The position numbers and the translations under genes were made by a program. A DNA stretch of 14,948 nucleotides, taken from assembly GCA_047626195.1 (NCBI GenBank), contig JBLHSN010000130.1, positions 1-14,948 on the forward strand. Direction: 5' to 3'. The notes beneath the pieces are model-generated. The model was not told the origin of the DNA. It did no database searches and saw nothing but the letters and a program-made list of their open reading frames with translations. This document shows positions 1 to 7,154 of the stretch, one piece after another (the first letter of the stretch is position 1; every line of letters begins with the position of its first letter). The stretch comes from CAJXTB01 sp047626195 (lineage in GTDB: Bacteria > Myxococcota_A > UBA796 > GCA-2862545).

Positions 1-31
1 TCATTCCTCGCCCGCCGCCTTCTTCGCTCAT
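1..31 (-). CDS. Start of a gene running off the left edge (first ~10 codons)
   Basis: On the minus strand a perfect GGAGG Shine-Dalgarno (positions 41-37) sits 5 nt before an ATG at 31-29. The frame stays open to the window edge and reads MSEEGGGRGM. It lies 63 bp downstream of the acidic lipoprotein gene on the same strand, with no clear terminator between, so it is probably the third gene of the receptor-lipoprotein operon. Ten residues are too few to name a product. The start rests on the strong ribosome binding site alone. Confidence 0.55.
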   Translation of the reverse strand, partial: MSEEGGGRGM

Positions 32-94
32 CCCGACCTCCGCTTGAGCGCCGTTCTACCGGACGCGGACGCGGCGCACAAGTGACAGCTCAAC

Positions 95-640
95 CTATTG
101 AACGGTCAGGGGTACGGTGACCGAGATGTCTGAATCACCAGGCAGGCTGCTGATGCCGTCCGTCTCGGCCTGTTCGGCAAGACCAGCGACCTTCTGCGCG
201 ACTCCATCTAGCTCAGGCAAGTGGCGCAAGATGATGGTCAGGTCAGTGCTTCCGACGTCTCCTGTCGTCAGCGTCACATCGAGGCCCAGCGGCAATCCAC
301 CATCGTCTTGGTCGTTGTAGACAATGGTTGCGTCTGTCATGAAGAAGACTTGGTGCTCATCGGCCTCGTCGGCAATCTCCTCGGTGATGTCTTCAGCGGG
401 GTCGGACAGCTCGTTGAGAAACTCGACCGTCAGCTGGTACTCGGTATTCGCCGCCAAATCCGGGCTCACAATGACAGGCGAGCCATCATTTTCGGGATCG
501 GCAAATAGCCCTTCGACAACGCCATCGGGGCCGTCAAAAATCAACGTGACGGTCGTGATGACCTCTTCGACATTGTCGCCATCAGGGTTTTCAACATCCG
601 TACAGGCAGACAGGACTAACAACAGAGGAAGGAAGCGCAT
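95..640 (-). CDS. Acidic lipoprotein encoded behind a TonB-dependent receptor
   Basis: 181 residues. I start at the ATG at 640 because AGGAG lies just upstream and because the protein then opens with a lipoprotein signal peptide: a short hydrophobic stretch and lipobox LSAC with the lipidated Cys at residue 13. The longer frame upstream is only the shadow of the receptor gene. The mature protein is strongly acidic. Residues 25-37 (EEVITTVTLIFDG) and 77-100 (NELSDPAEDITEEI, then ADEADEHQVFF) look like a family of small secreted proteins that I recall, unverified, next to TonB-dependent receptors in Bacteroidota. The acidic cluster with His96 could bind a metal, but that is inference. The start codon lies 7 bp past the receptor stop codon, so the two are almost certainly co-transcribed. 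A role as an accessory surface or periplasmic metal-binding partner of the receptor is plausible but unproven. Confidence 0.85.
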   Translation of the reverse strand: MRFLPLLLVLSACTDVENPDGDNVEEVITTVTLIFDGPDGVVEGLFADPENDGSPVIVSPDLAANTEYQLTVEFLNELSDPAEDITEEIADEADEHQVFFMTDATIVYNDQDDGGLPLGLDVTLTTGDVGSTDLTIILRHLPELDGVAQKVAGLAEQAETDGISSLPGDSDISVTVPLTVQ

Positions 641-647
641 GGTTCTC

Positions 648-3002
648 CTAAAAGTGCATGTGAAGGCTCGCGCGCACAAGTGCATCACGGCCAGGTTCAT
701 CCGCGTAATAGCGGAGTAAGCTCGTATAGTTTCGGTACTTGACGTTGCTGAGGTTCGCGACCTCAGCGTAGATGCGGGCAATGTGCGTGCCCAAGCGAAG
801 CTGTGTGCCAGCCCGAAAGCCAAGCAGCACATACCCATCCGGGGCCGGAGCGAAATCACCTTCGGGGACACGGTCCTGACGACGCACAGCATCTACGTCG
901 AACGCGACATACGGCGACTCGACAGCCCCTCGGTCCGGTCCTTGGACCTTGAGCGATGCGCCCGCGCGGTCGGCGGGGACAAACGCCAAAGGCTGGCCCG
1001 CGGTGTCCTGTCCACGAACCATTGAGCCCCGTAGGTCGAGAGACAGCATGCGGTCCGGCGCCAAGGTCACATGCCCGTCAATGCCGTACCACAGAGCATT
1101 GACTGCACCGAACGTGTAGCGCGGGAAGGCACCGCGGCTGACTACGTCAAACACCGGCTGACCGTTTGTGCCAACGGCGGGAGCAAACTGGATGTAGTCA
1201 TTGACGTAGCTCGCAAATGGAGCGATCTCGCCATGGATATCGTGGGTGTGAAGATGAACGACGCTTCCCGCAGTGTAGGTCGTCTCTACACCGAGCGATG
1301 GATCACCAAGGGCAAACGCCGGGAAGGTTGGCGCGGTCCCGTCGAGGAATTGCTCGTCAATGCTCGGTACGCGAGCACCCGAGGACAGGTCGACTTTGAT
1401 GTCCACGACGTCATCGGCCGTTCCCCACAGTCCGCCCAGTGTGACCACACCGGCTGTCCAATCACCGGAACAGCGCGCCCCCACATCGCCGCGCTCACAG
1501 GTGCTCGTAGCTCCACGGCGGTCCAGGCGGTCGGTGGCAGCCTCCGTGAGGAAGGCAGTGCGCGAGGTGCGATCTAATCGCGCCCCAACCTCCACGGCAG
1601 CCTGGCGTCTCCACAAGCGCTCCCACGCGTACACACCGCCGCTCAACGAGCGGTAGTTGGGGACCAATGGGACTCCCCGGTACACATTCTCTTGCAGCTG
1701 GCCGGTCACCCCAACCGCTCCTTCGAGGGTGGCGTCCAGACCGATGGCCACGGGCGAGTGGTGCAGGGAGGCGTCGAGGGCAGTGGTCCGCAGAGTGAAG
1801 TCAAGCTGCGGACCCGAGGCAGCTTGCCGGGTGATGTCTGCTTCGGTGCGGTGATTATGCTGGTAGCTCGCCGTCACGTCTACGTGGCCAAGCTGGCCAG
1901 CGTCCACCCCCACACGTGCGATCACTCGGTCGTGCACCACACTCTGACGCGGTCGGTCGATGTCTCGGCCTGCCGTGTAGGTCACCGCCGGTTCCGCATC
2001 GAGTCCAGTCAAGAAGTCCGCCGGGCTGTCCGAACGAACCCCGTAGAAGACGCCGTTCTCCGCCACAAACCGGTCCCATGACAATCGGGCATGCACCGTA
2101 TCGGACACATACCCAATCGCCGCACCCAGGTTCAGCTCGCGCGCAGCGGTATTGCCGAGCACGCGCCCTGGAGAGCTCTGATCTCCCGCAGACGTCGCAT
2201 TTGCAGACAGGCGGACCGCAAGACCCGGCACCTTGGCACTCATGGCATCTACCCGACCGGCCAATGAGCCACGCAAGCCATTCGCCGCAGCCACACTGTG
2301 CACGGAAGCGTCGACCCCAGGAGTCTCACGCATGGGATGAGGGTCCACCAAGATCACACCACCCACAGCATCTGCGCCATAACGAACGCCAGCTGCACCT
2401 CGAATGACGGTGATCTCATCCGCACCAAAAGCGTCCACTTCGGGTGCATGATCAATCCCCCACTTCTGTCCTTCATGGCGAACACCATCCACCAGCACCA
2501 ACAGCCGACGCCCAAACTGCCCACGAATCACCGGCTTGCTGGTCGCCGATGCGCCGCCAATGACGCTGACGCCGGGGATATCTTCGATCGTTCCCGCAAG
2601 GTCCTGGCCGCGCCTCTCGTCCAGCTCTTCTTCGGTCAACGTGACGCTGGCCCGCGTGTCCTGAAGACCAAGCGGCAGCGCTTCGGTGACCACAATCTCA
2701 TGGTCTTCATGGGTAAACAGGGCGACGACCGCGTCTTCAGCGGCGTCGACTGCAGTCGCACCCGCGTGAAAAGAGGGATGCGACACCGCAACGCGCACAA
2801 AACCGGCGCATTGGCCCGGCGCTTCAAAACGGCCCTCACCATCCGACACCACCGAAAATTGGCGACCCGGAGGCCCTACAACGACCTGCGCGCCGGCGAT
2901 TGGCGCATTTGAGTCACCATCAACCACTACGCCACGGACCACCAAATCGCACGAGGCGGCGGCATTGGAGAGTAGCGCGAGCAACAGCAGAGCGGTAGAC
3001 AT
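648..3002 (-). CDS. TonB-dependent outer-membrane receptor, probable metal (zinc?) uptake
   Basis: 784 residues, typical length. Signal peptide at about 1-17 (hydrophobic core, AAAS before Cys18). A carboxypeptidase-regulatory-like beta-sandwich follows at 18-100, with Cys18 and Cys65 possibly paired. A TonB-box-like segment is EIVVTE at 102-107. The plug runs to about 220 with landmarks IRGQFGRRLLVLVDGVR (159-175) and VIRGAAGVRYGADAVGGVI (199-217). The rest is the 22-strand barrel ending in a C-terminal Phe. Barrel features of note are a His-rich stretch HLHTHDIH (583-590) and a small Cys pair, Cys502 and Cys511. Such His-rich and Cys loops recall zinc receptors of the ZnuD type, but heme or siderophore transport cannot be excluded. 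The start at 3002 gives the signal peptide; no good Shine-Dalgarno precedes it. The gene is divergent from a Fur-family regulator across a 78-bp region containing a perfect palindrome, which suggests direct metal-dependent repression. Confidence 0.93.
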   Translation of the reverse strand: MSTALLLLALLSNAAASCDLVVRGVVVDGDSNAPIAGAQVVVGPPGRQFSVVSDGEGRFEAPGQCAGFVRVAVSHPSFHAGATAVDAAEDAVVALFTHEDHEIVVTEALPLGLQDTRASVTLTEEELDERRGQDLAGTIEDIPGVSVIGGASATSKPVIRGQFGRRLLVLVDGVRHEGQKWGIDHAPEVDAFGADEITVIRGAAGVRYGADAVGGVILVDPHPMRETPGVDASVHSVAAANGLRGSLAGRVDAMSAKVPGLAVRLSANATSAGDQSSPGRVLGNTAARELNLGAAIGYVSDTVHARLSWDRFVAENGVFYGVRSDSPADFLTGLDAEPAVTYTAGRDIDRPRQSVVHDRVIARVGVDAGQLGHVDVTASYQHNHRTEADITRQAASGPQLDFTLRTTALDASLHHSPVAIGLDATLEGAVGVTGQLQENVYRGVPLVPNYRSLSGGVYAWERLWRRQAAVEVGARLDRTSRTAFLTEAATDRLDRRGATSTCERGDVGARCSGDWTAGVVTLGGLWGTADDVVDIKVDLSSGARVPSIDEQFLDGTAPTFPAFALGDPSLGVETTYTAGSVVHLHTHDIHGEIAPFASYVNDYIQFAPAVGTNGQPVFDVVSRGAFPRYTFGAVNALWYGIDGHVTLAPDRMLSLDLRGSMVRGQDTAGQPLAFVPADRAGASLKVQGPDRGAVESPYVAFDVDAVRRQDRVPEGDFAPAPDGYVLLGFRAGTQLRLGTHIARIYAEVANLSNVKYRNYTSLLRYYADEPGRDALVRASLHMHF

Positions 3003-3027
3003 GGGGTACGCTATCGCCAGGCGGTTC

Positions 3028-3050
3028 CAGTTGCAACAATGTTGCAACTG
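3028..3050. promoter_or_regulatory. Perfect 23-bp palindrome, candidate Fur/Zur-family operator
   Basis: The half-site CAGTTGCAACA, a central A at 3039, and the exact reverse complement TGTTGCAACTG form an 11-1-11 inverted repeat without mismatch. It sits in the middle of the 78-bp region between the receptor start (3002) and the Fur-family regulator start (3081), 37 and 42 bp away. A further half-site-like TGCAACT follows at 3048-3054. Size, symmetry and odd central base match operators of Fur-superfamily dimers in general; I do not recognise this exact consensus. On the minus strand TTGTTG, 17 bp and CGATAG could be -35 and -10 boxes overlapping the site, consistent with repression. Binding is inferred, not shown. 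Confidence 0.8.
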
Positions 3051-3080
3051 CAACTCACCGGCGACACGGCTAGGACCCCA

Positions 3081-3509
3081 ATGCCTTCCAACACAGACCT
3101 GCGCGAAGTTCTGCGCACTCACGACCTTCGCGCCACCCAGTCGCGCCTTGCGGTCTTGCAGGTCTTGCACGGGCAATCCTCACCCTCGAGTCACCCCGAG
3201 GTCACCGAAGCGCTCGCCGACAACGGCTGGGACCGGTCAACCCTGTACCGCAACCTCACCGACATGGCGGCAGCAGGCATCTTGCGGCGTGTCGACTTGG
3301 GCGACAGGGTGTGGCGGTATGAACTGGCAGATGACAGCACCCACCACGATGGAAACGACCATCCCCACTTCCTGTGTACCGCCTGTGGCGATGTCTCGTG
3401 TCTGGAACAAGTGGATGTGACGTTTGGCGGCTCGGTGCCGTCTGCTGTCAGCCTAGGGAGTGTCGCGATTCAGCTTCGAGGGGTGTGCGACGCCTGCACA
3501 GACGCCTAA
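3081..3509 (+). CDS. Fur-superfamily metal-responsive repressor (Zur/Fur-like)
   Basis: 142 residues, normal for the family. The N-terminal winged helix (about 6-80) contains the typical recognition helix RSTLYRNLTDMAAAGIL (52-68) and the wing YELAD. The C-terminal dimerisation domain has the family motif HPHFLCTACG (94-103). Cys99/Cys102 and Cys136/Cys139 form two CxxC pairs, as in the structural zinc site. His88, His89, His94 and His96 are candidates for regulatory metal ligands. I start at the ATG at 3081, preceded by a weak TAGGA, because the family alignment begins there; an upstream ATG at 3039 lies inside the palindrome. It is divergent from the TonB-dependent receptor and followed 6 bp later by a macro-domain gene. 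Whether it senses zinc, iron, manganese or peroxide cannot be decided from sequence; the receptor neighbour favours a metal-uptake repressor. Confidence 0.93.
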   Translation: MPSNTDLREVLRTHDLRATQSRLAVLQVLHGQSSPSSHPEVTEALADNGWDRSTLYRNLTDMAAAGILRRVDLGDRVWRYELADDSTHHDGNDHPHFLCTACGDVSCLEQVDVTFGGSVPSAVSLGSVAIQLRGVCDACTDA

Positions 3510-3515
3510 TCCACT

Positions 3516-4340
3516 GTGTACCGTCTGCTCCCCACCGAAGCCCTGACCCCGTCGAGAACCCTTCCCATTGGGGCGTCCGACTCGCCCATCAGCCGCTTCG
3601 CCCAGACTCTCAACGGGTATGACGCCTGCGGCGGCCGTGAAGGCCTACTCGCGGCGGTAAAGGCGATGCCGGGCCTTCACGCGTGTACCCTTCATCAACT
3701 GCGGCTCACTCTGTTTCTTACCCAGCGGCAGTACGATTTACAGGGCGGTTCTTGCGGTCCAGAAGACCCAGTGGTGGAGACCATGCGTGAGGTCTGCGAC
3801 ATTATTCGAACCCGTGTACTCAACCAGCAAAGCGCACTGCTGTCCTGGACCGGCGACATCACCAAGCTCGATGTCGACGCCATTGTCAACGCGACCAATC
3901 CCACACTTCTCGGCGGCAGCGATGTCGATGGCGTCATTCACCGAGCCGCGGGCCCCAAGCTGGCGGAGGCGTGCAGCGATCTGCCATTGGTGAGCGCCGG
4001 GGTTCGCTGTCCAACCGGGGAGGCTCGGCTAACACCTGGGTTTGATCTGCCAGCAGCACACATCATCCACACCGTGTGTCCCCAATGGTCCGGTGGTGAC
4101 CACGGAGAAGACGCGCTGTTAGCGAGCGCCTACGAAGCATCGCTGACCCTTGCCCTAGAGCGACGGTTTCAGAGCATCGCGTTTCCCGCAATACCGACCG
4201 GGGCCTACGGCTTTCCTCAGAGACGTGCCGAGCGAATTGCCACCAACACCATTCACCGACTGCTCAGCACATCGTCGCGCATACTCCGGGTGCTCTTTGT
4301 CCACTATCCGGCGCCTACTTCCGAAAGCGCTGAAGCCTGA
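3516..4340 (+). CDS. Macro-domain protein with N-terminal helical extension (probable ADP-ribosyl hydrolase)
   Basis: 274 residues. The macro domain spans about 110-270 and follows the YmdB/MacroD pattern: GDITKLDVDAIVNATNP (113-129), then VDGVIHRAAGPKL (137-149), PTGEARLTPGFDLPAAHIIHTVCPQW (166-191, in pieces) and SIAFPAIPTGAYGFP (220-234). Asn125 and Asp138 correspond to the ADP-ribose-contacting Asn and catalytic Asp of YmdB. The Gly-rich loop, usually GGGGVDG, reads GGSDVDG. Known activities of the family are removal of ADP-ribose from proteins and deacetylation of O-acetyl-ADP-ribose. About 110 residues precede the domain, similar in size to the N-terminal region of bacterial protein-ADP-ribose hydrolases, but the Cys/His zinc motif of the zinc-macro subfamily is absent. 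The start used is a GTG 6 bp after the regulator stop codon, implying coupling; ATG codons at 3666 and 3783 are alternatives. Probably co-transcribed with the Fur-like gene. Confidence 0.87.
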   Translation: MYRLLPTEALTPSRTLPIGASDSPISRFAQTLNGYDACGGREGLLAAVKAMPGLHACTLHQLRLTLFLTQRQYDLQGGSCGPEDPVVETMREVCDIIRTRVLNQQSALLSWTGDITKLDVDAIVNATNPTLLGGSDVDGVIHRAAGPKLAEACSDLPLVSAGVRCPTGEARLTPGFDLPAAHIIHTVCPQWSGGDHGEDALLASAYEASLTLALERRFQSIAFPAIPTGAYGFPQRRAERIATNTIHRLLSTSSRILRVLFVHYPAPTSESAEA

Positions 4341-4587
4341 GGGCGAGTGGTGGAGTGAGAGCAACCGTGACGCCTACGCGGATGGGGTACGACAATGCGA
4401 ATGCTCCGTAGGCCACAGCGGCAGTCTGCCAGCACGATGCCTCCACGCCAGACGTGGACATCGCCAACGCCGTGGAGACATAAAATCCACCGAAACCGAC
4501 CACCCATGTGACCAACCAAACAGCCCCCGCTGTGATGCCGTAGGTCTTAAACAATGTGGTGATGGTGGCCTTCGCGCGCTTGAACAT
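4315..4587 (-). CDS. Small inner-membrane protein, DUF1279 (FAM210-like)
   Basis: 90 residues. KTYGITAGAVWLVTWVV (14-30) followed by GFYVSTAL, and the C-terminal AYGAFALSYPIRVGVTVALTPP (59-80, in two halves), match the DUF1279/FAM210 pattern of YG, a first helix, then P-[IL]-R and a second helix ending in LTP. Two transmembrane segments are predicted at about 19-41 and 55-83, with a basic C-terminus (RLQRFRK). The 3' end overlaps the macro-domain gene by 26 bp in tail-to-tail orientation. The Shine-Dalgarno is weak. Function in bacteria is unknown. Confidence 0.75.
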   Translation of the reverse strand: MFKRAKATITTLFKTYGITAGAVWLVTWVVGFGGFYVSTALAMSTSGVEASCWQTAAVAYGAFALSYPIRVGVTVALTPPLALRLQRFRK

Positions 4588-4705
4588 GCCGAACCGTAGC
4601 GCCCTATCTGGGGAGATGTCCCGTCACCAAGGGTCACGGCCCAACGGCGGCTGCTTACGCTTGCTCACAAAGCCCCAACCGAGCCCTCACAGTCCCCGAG
4701 CACCC

Positions 4706-4736
4706 CCTGCCCTACCTTCGTTGTAGCGAGGGCAGG
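4706..4736 (+). promoter_or_regulatory. Stable hairpin in the 5' leader of the response regulator gene
   Basis: CCTGCCC (4706-4712) pairs exactly with GGGCAGG (4730-4736). Inside, TAC (4713-4715) pairs with GTA (4723-4725) around a 7-nt loop, leaving GCGA as a bulge. The element ends 21 nt before the ATG at 4758 and just before the GGAGG ribosome binding site (4748-4752). No U-run follows, so it is not a standard terminator. It may be an mRNA-stability or translational element, or a DNA-binding site. Confidence 0.4.
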
Positions 4737-4757
4737 CGCCCCGCACTGGAGGCTAGG

Positions 4758-5513
4758 ATGTCCCTTGTTCATCGCCATGCTGTTCACGAAGTAGTCTGGC
4801 CACGTTCACAGTCCTCTCCTAGTCATGGGCATCCGTTGCCACGCGTCCTTATTGTCGACGACAACCAAACCCTGGCCTGTCGCGACGTTGACTTTTTGCA
4901 CAGCGCCCACTTCACCACGGACGTTGCGACCACCGTGGACGACGTCCCTCGGCGCGTGCTTACCAATCCCCCAGACGCCATCGTCCTTTCTGCCGACCTA
5001 CCGCCAGGACAGGCCATTCACCTCTGTCAGCGCATTCGAGGTGACTTCTCCGGCCCTATTCTCGTTGTCACAGAGACCCCGCACGCGACAGTAGAAGTCG
5101 CGGCCTTCGAAGCCGGCGCGGACGACTACGTGCGCCGTCCCAAAGATAATCTTCGCTTAGCTCTTCGGCTTCACGCAGCCTGCCGACGCAACCGATTCGT
5201 TCCCACGATCAGCGGCTACATCGACGCCGAGCTCGAGGTCAACCCGACTCGACGCCACGTTCGCGTTCATGGAACGCCAGTTCAGGTCACCTCTGCCCAG
5301 TTCGACGTCCTGCACATGCTCGCCCAACACGCGGGAAGGCCCCTGCCACGCGATGTGTACTACCGGGCCACCACCGGAGCCCCCTACAACGGGACCGACC
5401 GAACGCTGGACATTCACCTGAGTCACCTTCGGAACACCCTGGTGCGGGCGGGACTCAGCCGTCTGCGACTCTCGACCGTTCGTGGGATTGGCTACCAACT
5501 CAACATGCTGTAG
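4758..5513 (+). CDS. OmpR/PhoB-type response regulator with degenerate receiver domain
   Basis: 251 residues; the start is fixed by GGAGG five bases upstream. A 28-residue His/Pro-rich lead precedes a receiver domain (29-145) beginning VLIVDDNQTL, so the acidic pair Asp34/Asp35 is intact. Aligned with PhoB (PDLILLDWMLPG), the segment PDAIVLSADLPPG (72-84) places Ser78 where the phospho-accepting Asp should be; Asp80 is two residues off. The switch Thr105 is present, but the invariant Lys is Arg127 (DDYVRRP). The C-terminal winged helix (about 150-251) is a normal Trans_reg_C domain, ending in the wing STVRGIGYQL. No histidine kinase gene is adjacent. This looks like an atypical regulator that works without phosphorylation, as known for some OmpR-family members. 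The next gene begins 92 bp downstream on the same strand. Confidence 0.9.
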   Translation: MSLVHRHAVHEVVWPRSQSSPSHGHPLPRVLIVDDNQTLACRDVDFLHSAHFTTDVATTVDDVPRRVLTNPPDAIVLSADLPPGQAIHLCQRIRGDFSGPILVVTETPHATVEVAAFEAGADDYVRRPKDNLRLALRLHAACRRNRFVPTISGYIDAELEVNPTRRHVRVHGTPVQVTSAQFDVLHMLAQHAGRPLPRDVYYRATTGAPYNGTDRTLDIHLSHLRNTLVRAGLSRLRLSTVRGIGYQLNML

Positions 5514-5605
5514 GAAATTGATCTACCGAGCGCTTGCAGCTAAGGTGTGCGGACCATCATGCGGTCTTCCAGCAACGCAACAGCCGCATGCACTAGGACG
5601 CCCAC

Positions 5606-6439
5606 ATGTATGCCAAACCATGGCCCCGAACCTCCCTGGCAACCCTGGGCGGCCAGGTGAAATACAGCCTCATCTGCGTCTCCCCCGTTCAACTTGACTT
5701 GACGAACGGAAGCCCGGCAAGCGTGCAAGGATGGGCGACTGCAGGCGAACTTCGCCAGACCGTCGACATCACGGTTGATCGGTCCCCATGGAACTCCTCA
5801 CTCGGAGAATGGATCAGCCAATACCACTGGACGGACGCGACTTGTGAGCCTGCATTGCGCCCAGTGATTCCGGCCATGAAAGTCGCCTACTTTGTCGAGG
5901 TCGATGAACCGGACCTCTCCGACCTTGGCACGTTGCAAGATGCCTGGGCCTGTGCGCATTGGCTCATCTCGATCGGAGCCACCGCAGTACTAGACCGAAC
6001 TGCGGAACGGTGGTGGTCAGCAGAAGCGGTGTTCAGCTGGGGTAAGTGGAGAACATTCAGCATCGAGCACGAAGTGGCTTTTATTATGTTGGAACATCCA
6101 ACCTTCGAGTTCGTCGCCAGCCGAGGCATGGCAAAGTTCTGTCGACCCGATGTGTTGCTCCACATGCCCAAGGGTCTTCCAGAGCCCATGATGAGCAACG
6201 CGCGGCAACTCATCCGTCACGTGTGCCACCGGCTCGCCATGGGAGAGGTCATCGCAGCCGGCATGAGAGTCAACAATGGATTCCTCTCGGCCGACGTCCT
6301 GCCGTTCCGAGTGGGACGGCTCAACCTGCCCTTTTCAATGGCAGAAGACTCCCTAGTCCTCGCTCCAGTTCTGGAACCAGACACCTCGATTGAGGCAGAC
6401 GGCAAACGACCGTGGTGGCGTCGCCTCCTCCCACGCTAG
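5606..6439 (+). CDS. Conserved-looking hypothetical protein, possibly DUF4261-like
   Basis: 277 residues, no signal peptide and no membrane segment, so probably cytoplasmic. AGGA lies about 8 nt upstream of the ATG at 5606. Composition and length are those of a real gene, and no competing frame fits. The central part reads like an alpha/beta domain: DAWACAHWLISIGATAVLD (112-130), then RWWSAEAVFSWG (135-146), and ASRGMAKFCRPDVLLHM (171-187) followed by a helix NARQLIRHVCHRLAMGEVI (198-216). These segments weakly recall DUF4261 proteins, whose role is unknown, but I would not rely on this. The C-terminus is Trp/Arg-rich (RPWWRRLLPR). It follows the degenerate response regulator at 92 bp on the same strand and might be its co-transcribed partner. 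Confidence 0.75.
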   Translation: MYAKPWPRTSLATLGGQVKYSLICVSPVQLDLTNGSPASVQGWATAGELRQTVDITVDRSPWNSSLGEWISQYHWTDATCEPALRPVIPAMKVAYFVEVDEPDLSDLGTLQDAWACAHWLISIGATAVLDRTAERWWSAEAVFSWGKWRTFSIEHEVAFIMLEHPTFEFVASRGMAKFCRPDVLLHMPKGLPEPMMSNARQLIRHVCHRLAMGEVIAAGMRVNNGFLSADVLPFRVGRLNLPFSMAEDSLVLAPVLEPDTSIEADGKRPWWRRLLPR

Positions 6440-7154
6440 CTCCGACGTCCAAAGTGATAGTGTTGAGAAATGGCTCCATACCCATCGGACCTTAAAGCTG
6501 GCACAGCGGAATGTATGCGGCCGTTCGATGTCGAGTCAGCGAGACCTGAGCGTCGTACACAACGGACAAGGGTGCGTTTAAGACCAAGCACGGCGGGTAC
6601 TTACGCGCTGGTAGCGACGCCGAGAACCGCATCGTGGACCCACACGACGGAATCGGCGGGTAGGAGCAGTGGCAAGCCGAAATCAGAGTGCAGATTGGTT
6701 TTTCCCCAGTGCTCATCGCAAATGGTTGCGCGCCGGGGACCGAGGCGAGAGCTGGGCCATCGACACCACGGATGCTCACTCCACTTGGCAAGCATTCGGT
6801 GTTGGAGTGGTGAGCTCGCACACGCAACGCTTCAGCAGTCAATGCCACAACCAGGATGTCTCCCGAATGACGCATCATCGCCGGTTCTTTCCCTTGGGGA
6901 AACGCTCTTGACCCGTCATGGTGTTGTAGGGCGGCCATCCACGAGACTCGACCACTGACCCGAAAAATCGAGAGCTACCCAATCGACGTTAGCGTGCCAG
7001 AGTACGCAAGGGTGGTCCGTCAAAATCGCTGAGCGCGCGGCGTCTCCTAATAGGGTCCGGCACGCAACTCTAGTTTGTCAAATCGCGGCAGGAACCAGAC
7101 CGGCTATCCGGTACCGCTGAATGGTTTTCGCAGCATGTATGGGCCGAACGAGAC
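6440..7154. other. 715 bp without a supportable gene
   Basis: Open frames occur on both strands (for example 6470-6958 plus, 6492-6938 minus, 6601-6795 minus), but none has a credible ribosome binding site, domain or protein-like composition, and they contradict one another. The minus frame at 6601-6795 contains a protein-like stretch (VVWVHDAVLGVATS) that may be a fossil fragment. A short hairpin TTTCCC-TTG-GGGAAA lies at 6888-6902 without a U-run. I see no tRNA, insertion-sequence ends or tandem repeats. Next to a broken gene, it is best read as decayed or non-coding sequence. Confidence 0.5.

Noticed and set aside
3003..3176. 58-residue N-terminal extension of the receptor
   Set aside because: It would read through the palindrome and into the divergent regulator gene, and the signal peptide begins at the internal Met used here.
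6888..6902. TTTCCC-TTG-GGGAAA hairpin as a terminator
   Set aside because: No U-run and no gene ending just upstream on either strand.
6492..6938. 148-codon minus-strand frame
   Set aside because: No ribosome binding site or family; amino-acid make-up looks random.
6470..6958. 162-codon plus-strand frame
   Set aside because: No ribosome binding site, composition rich in Arg, Ser, Thr and Pro typical of a non-coding frame, no recognisable domain, and contradicted by an equally long minus-strand frame.
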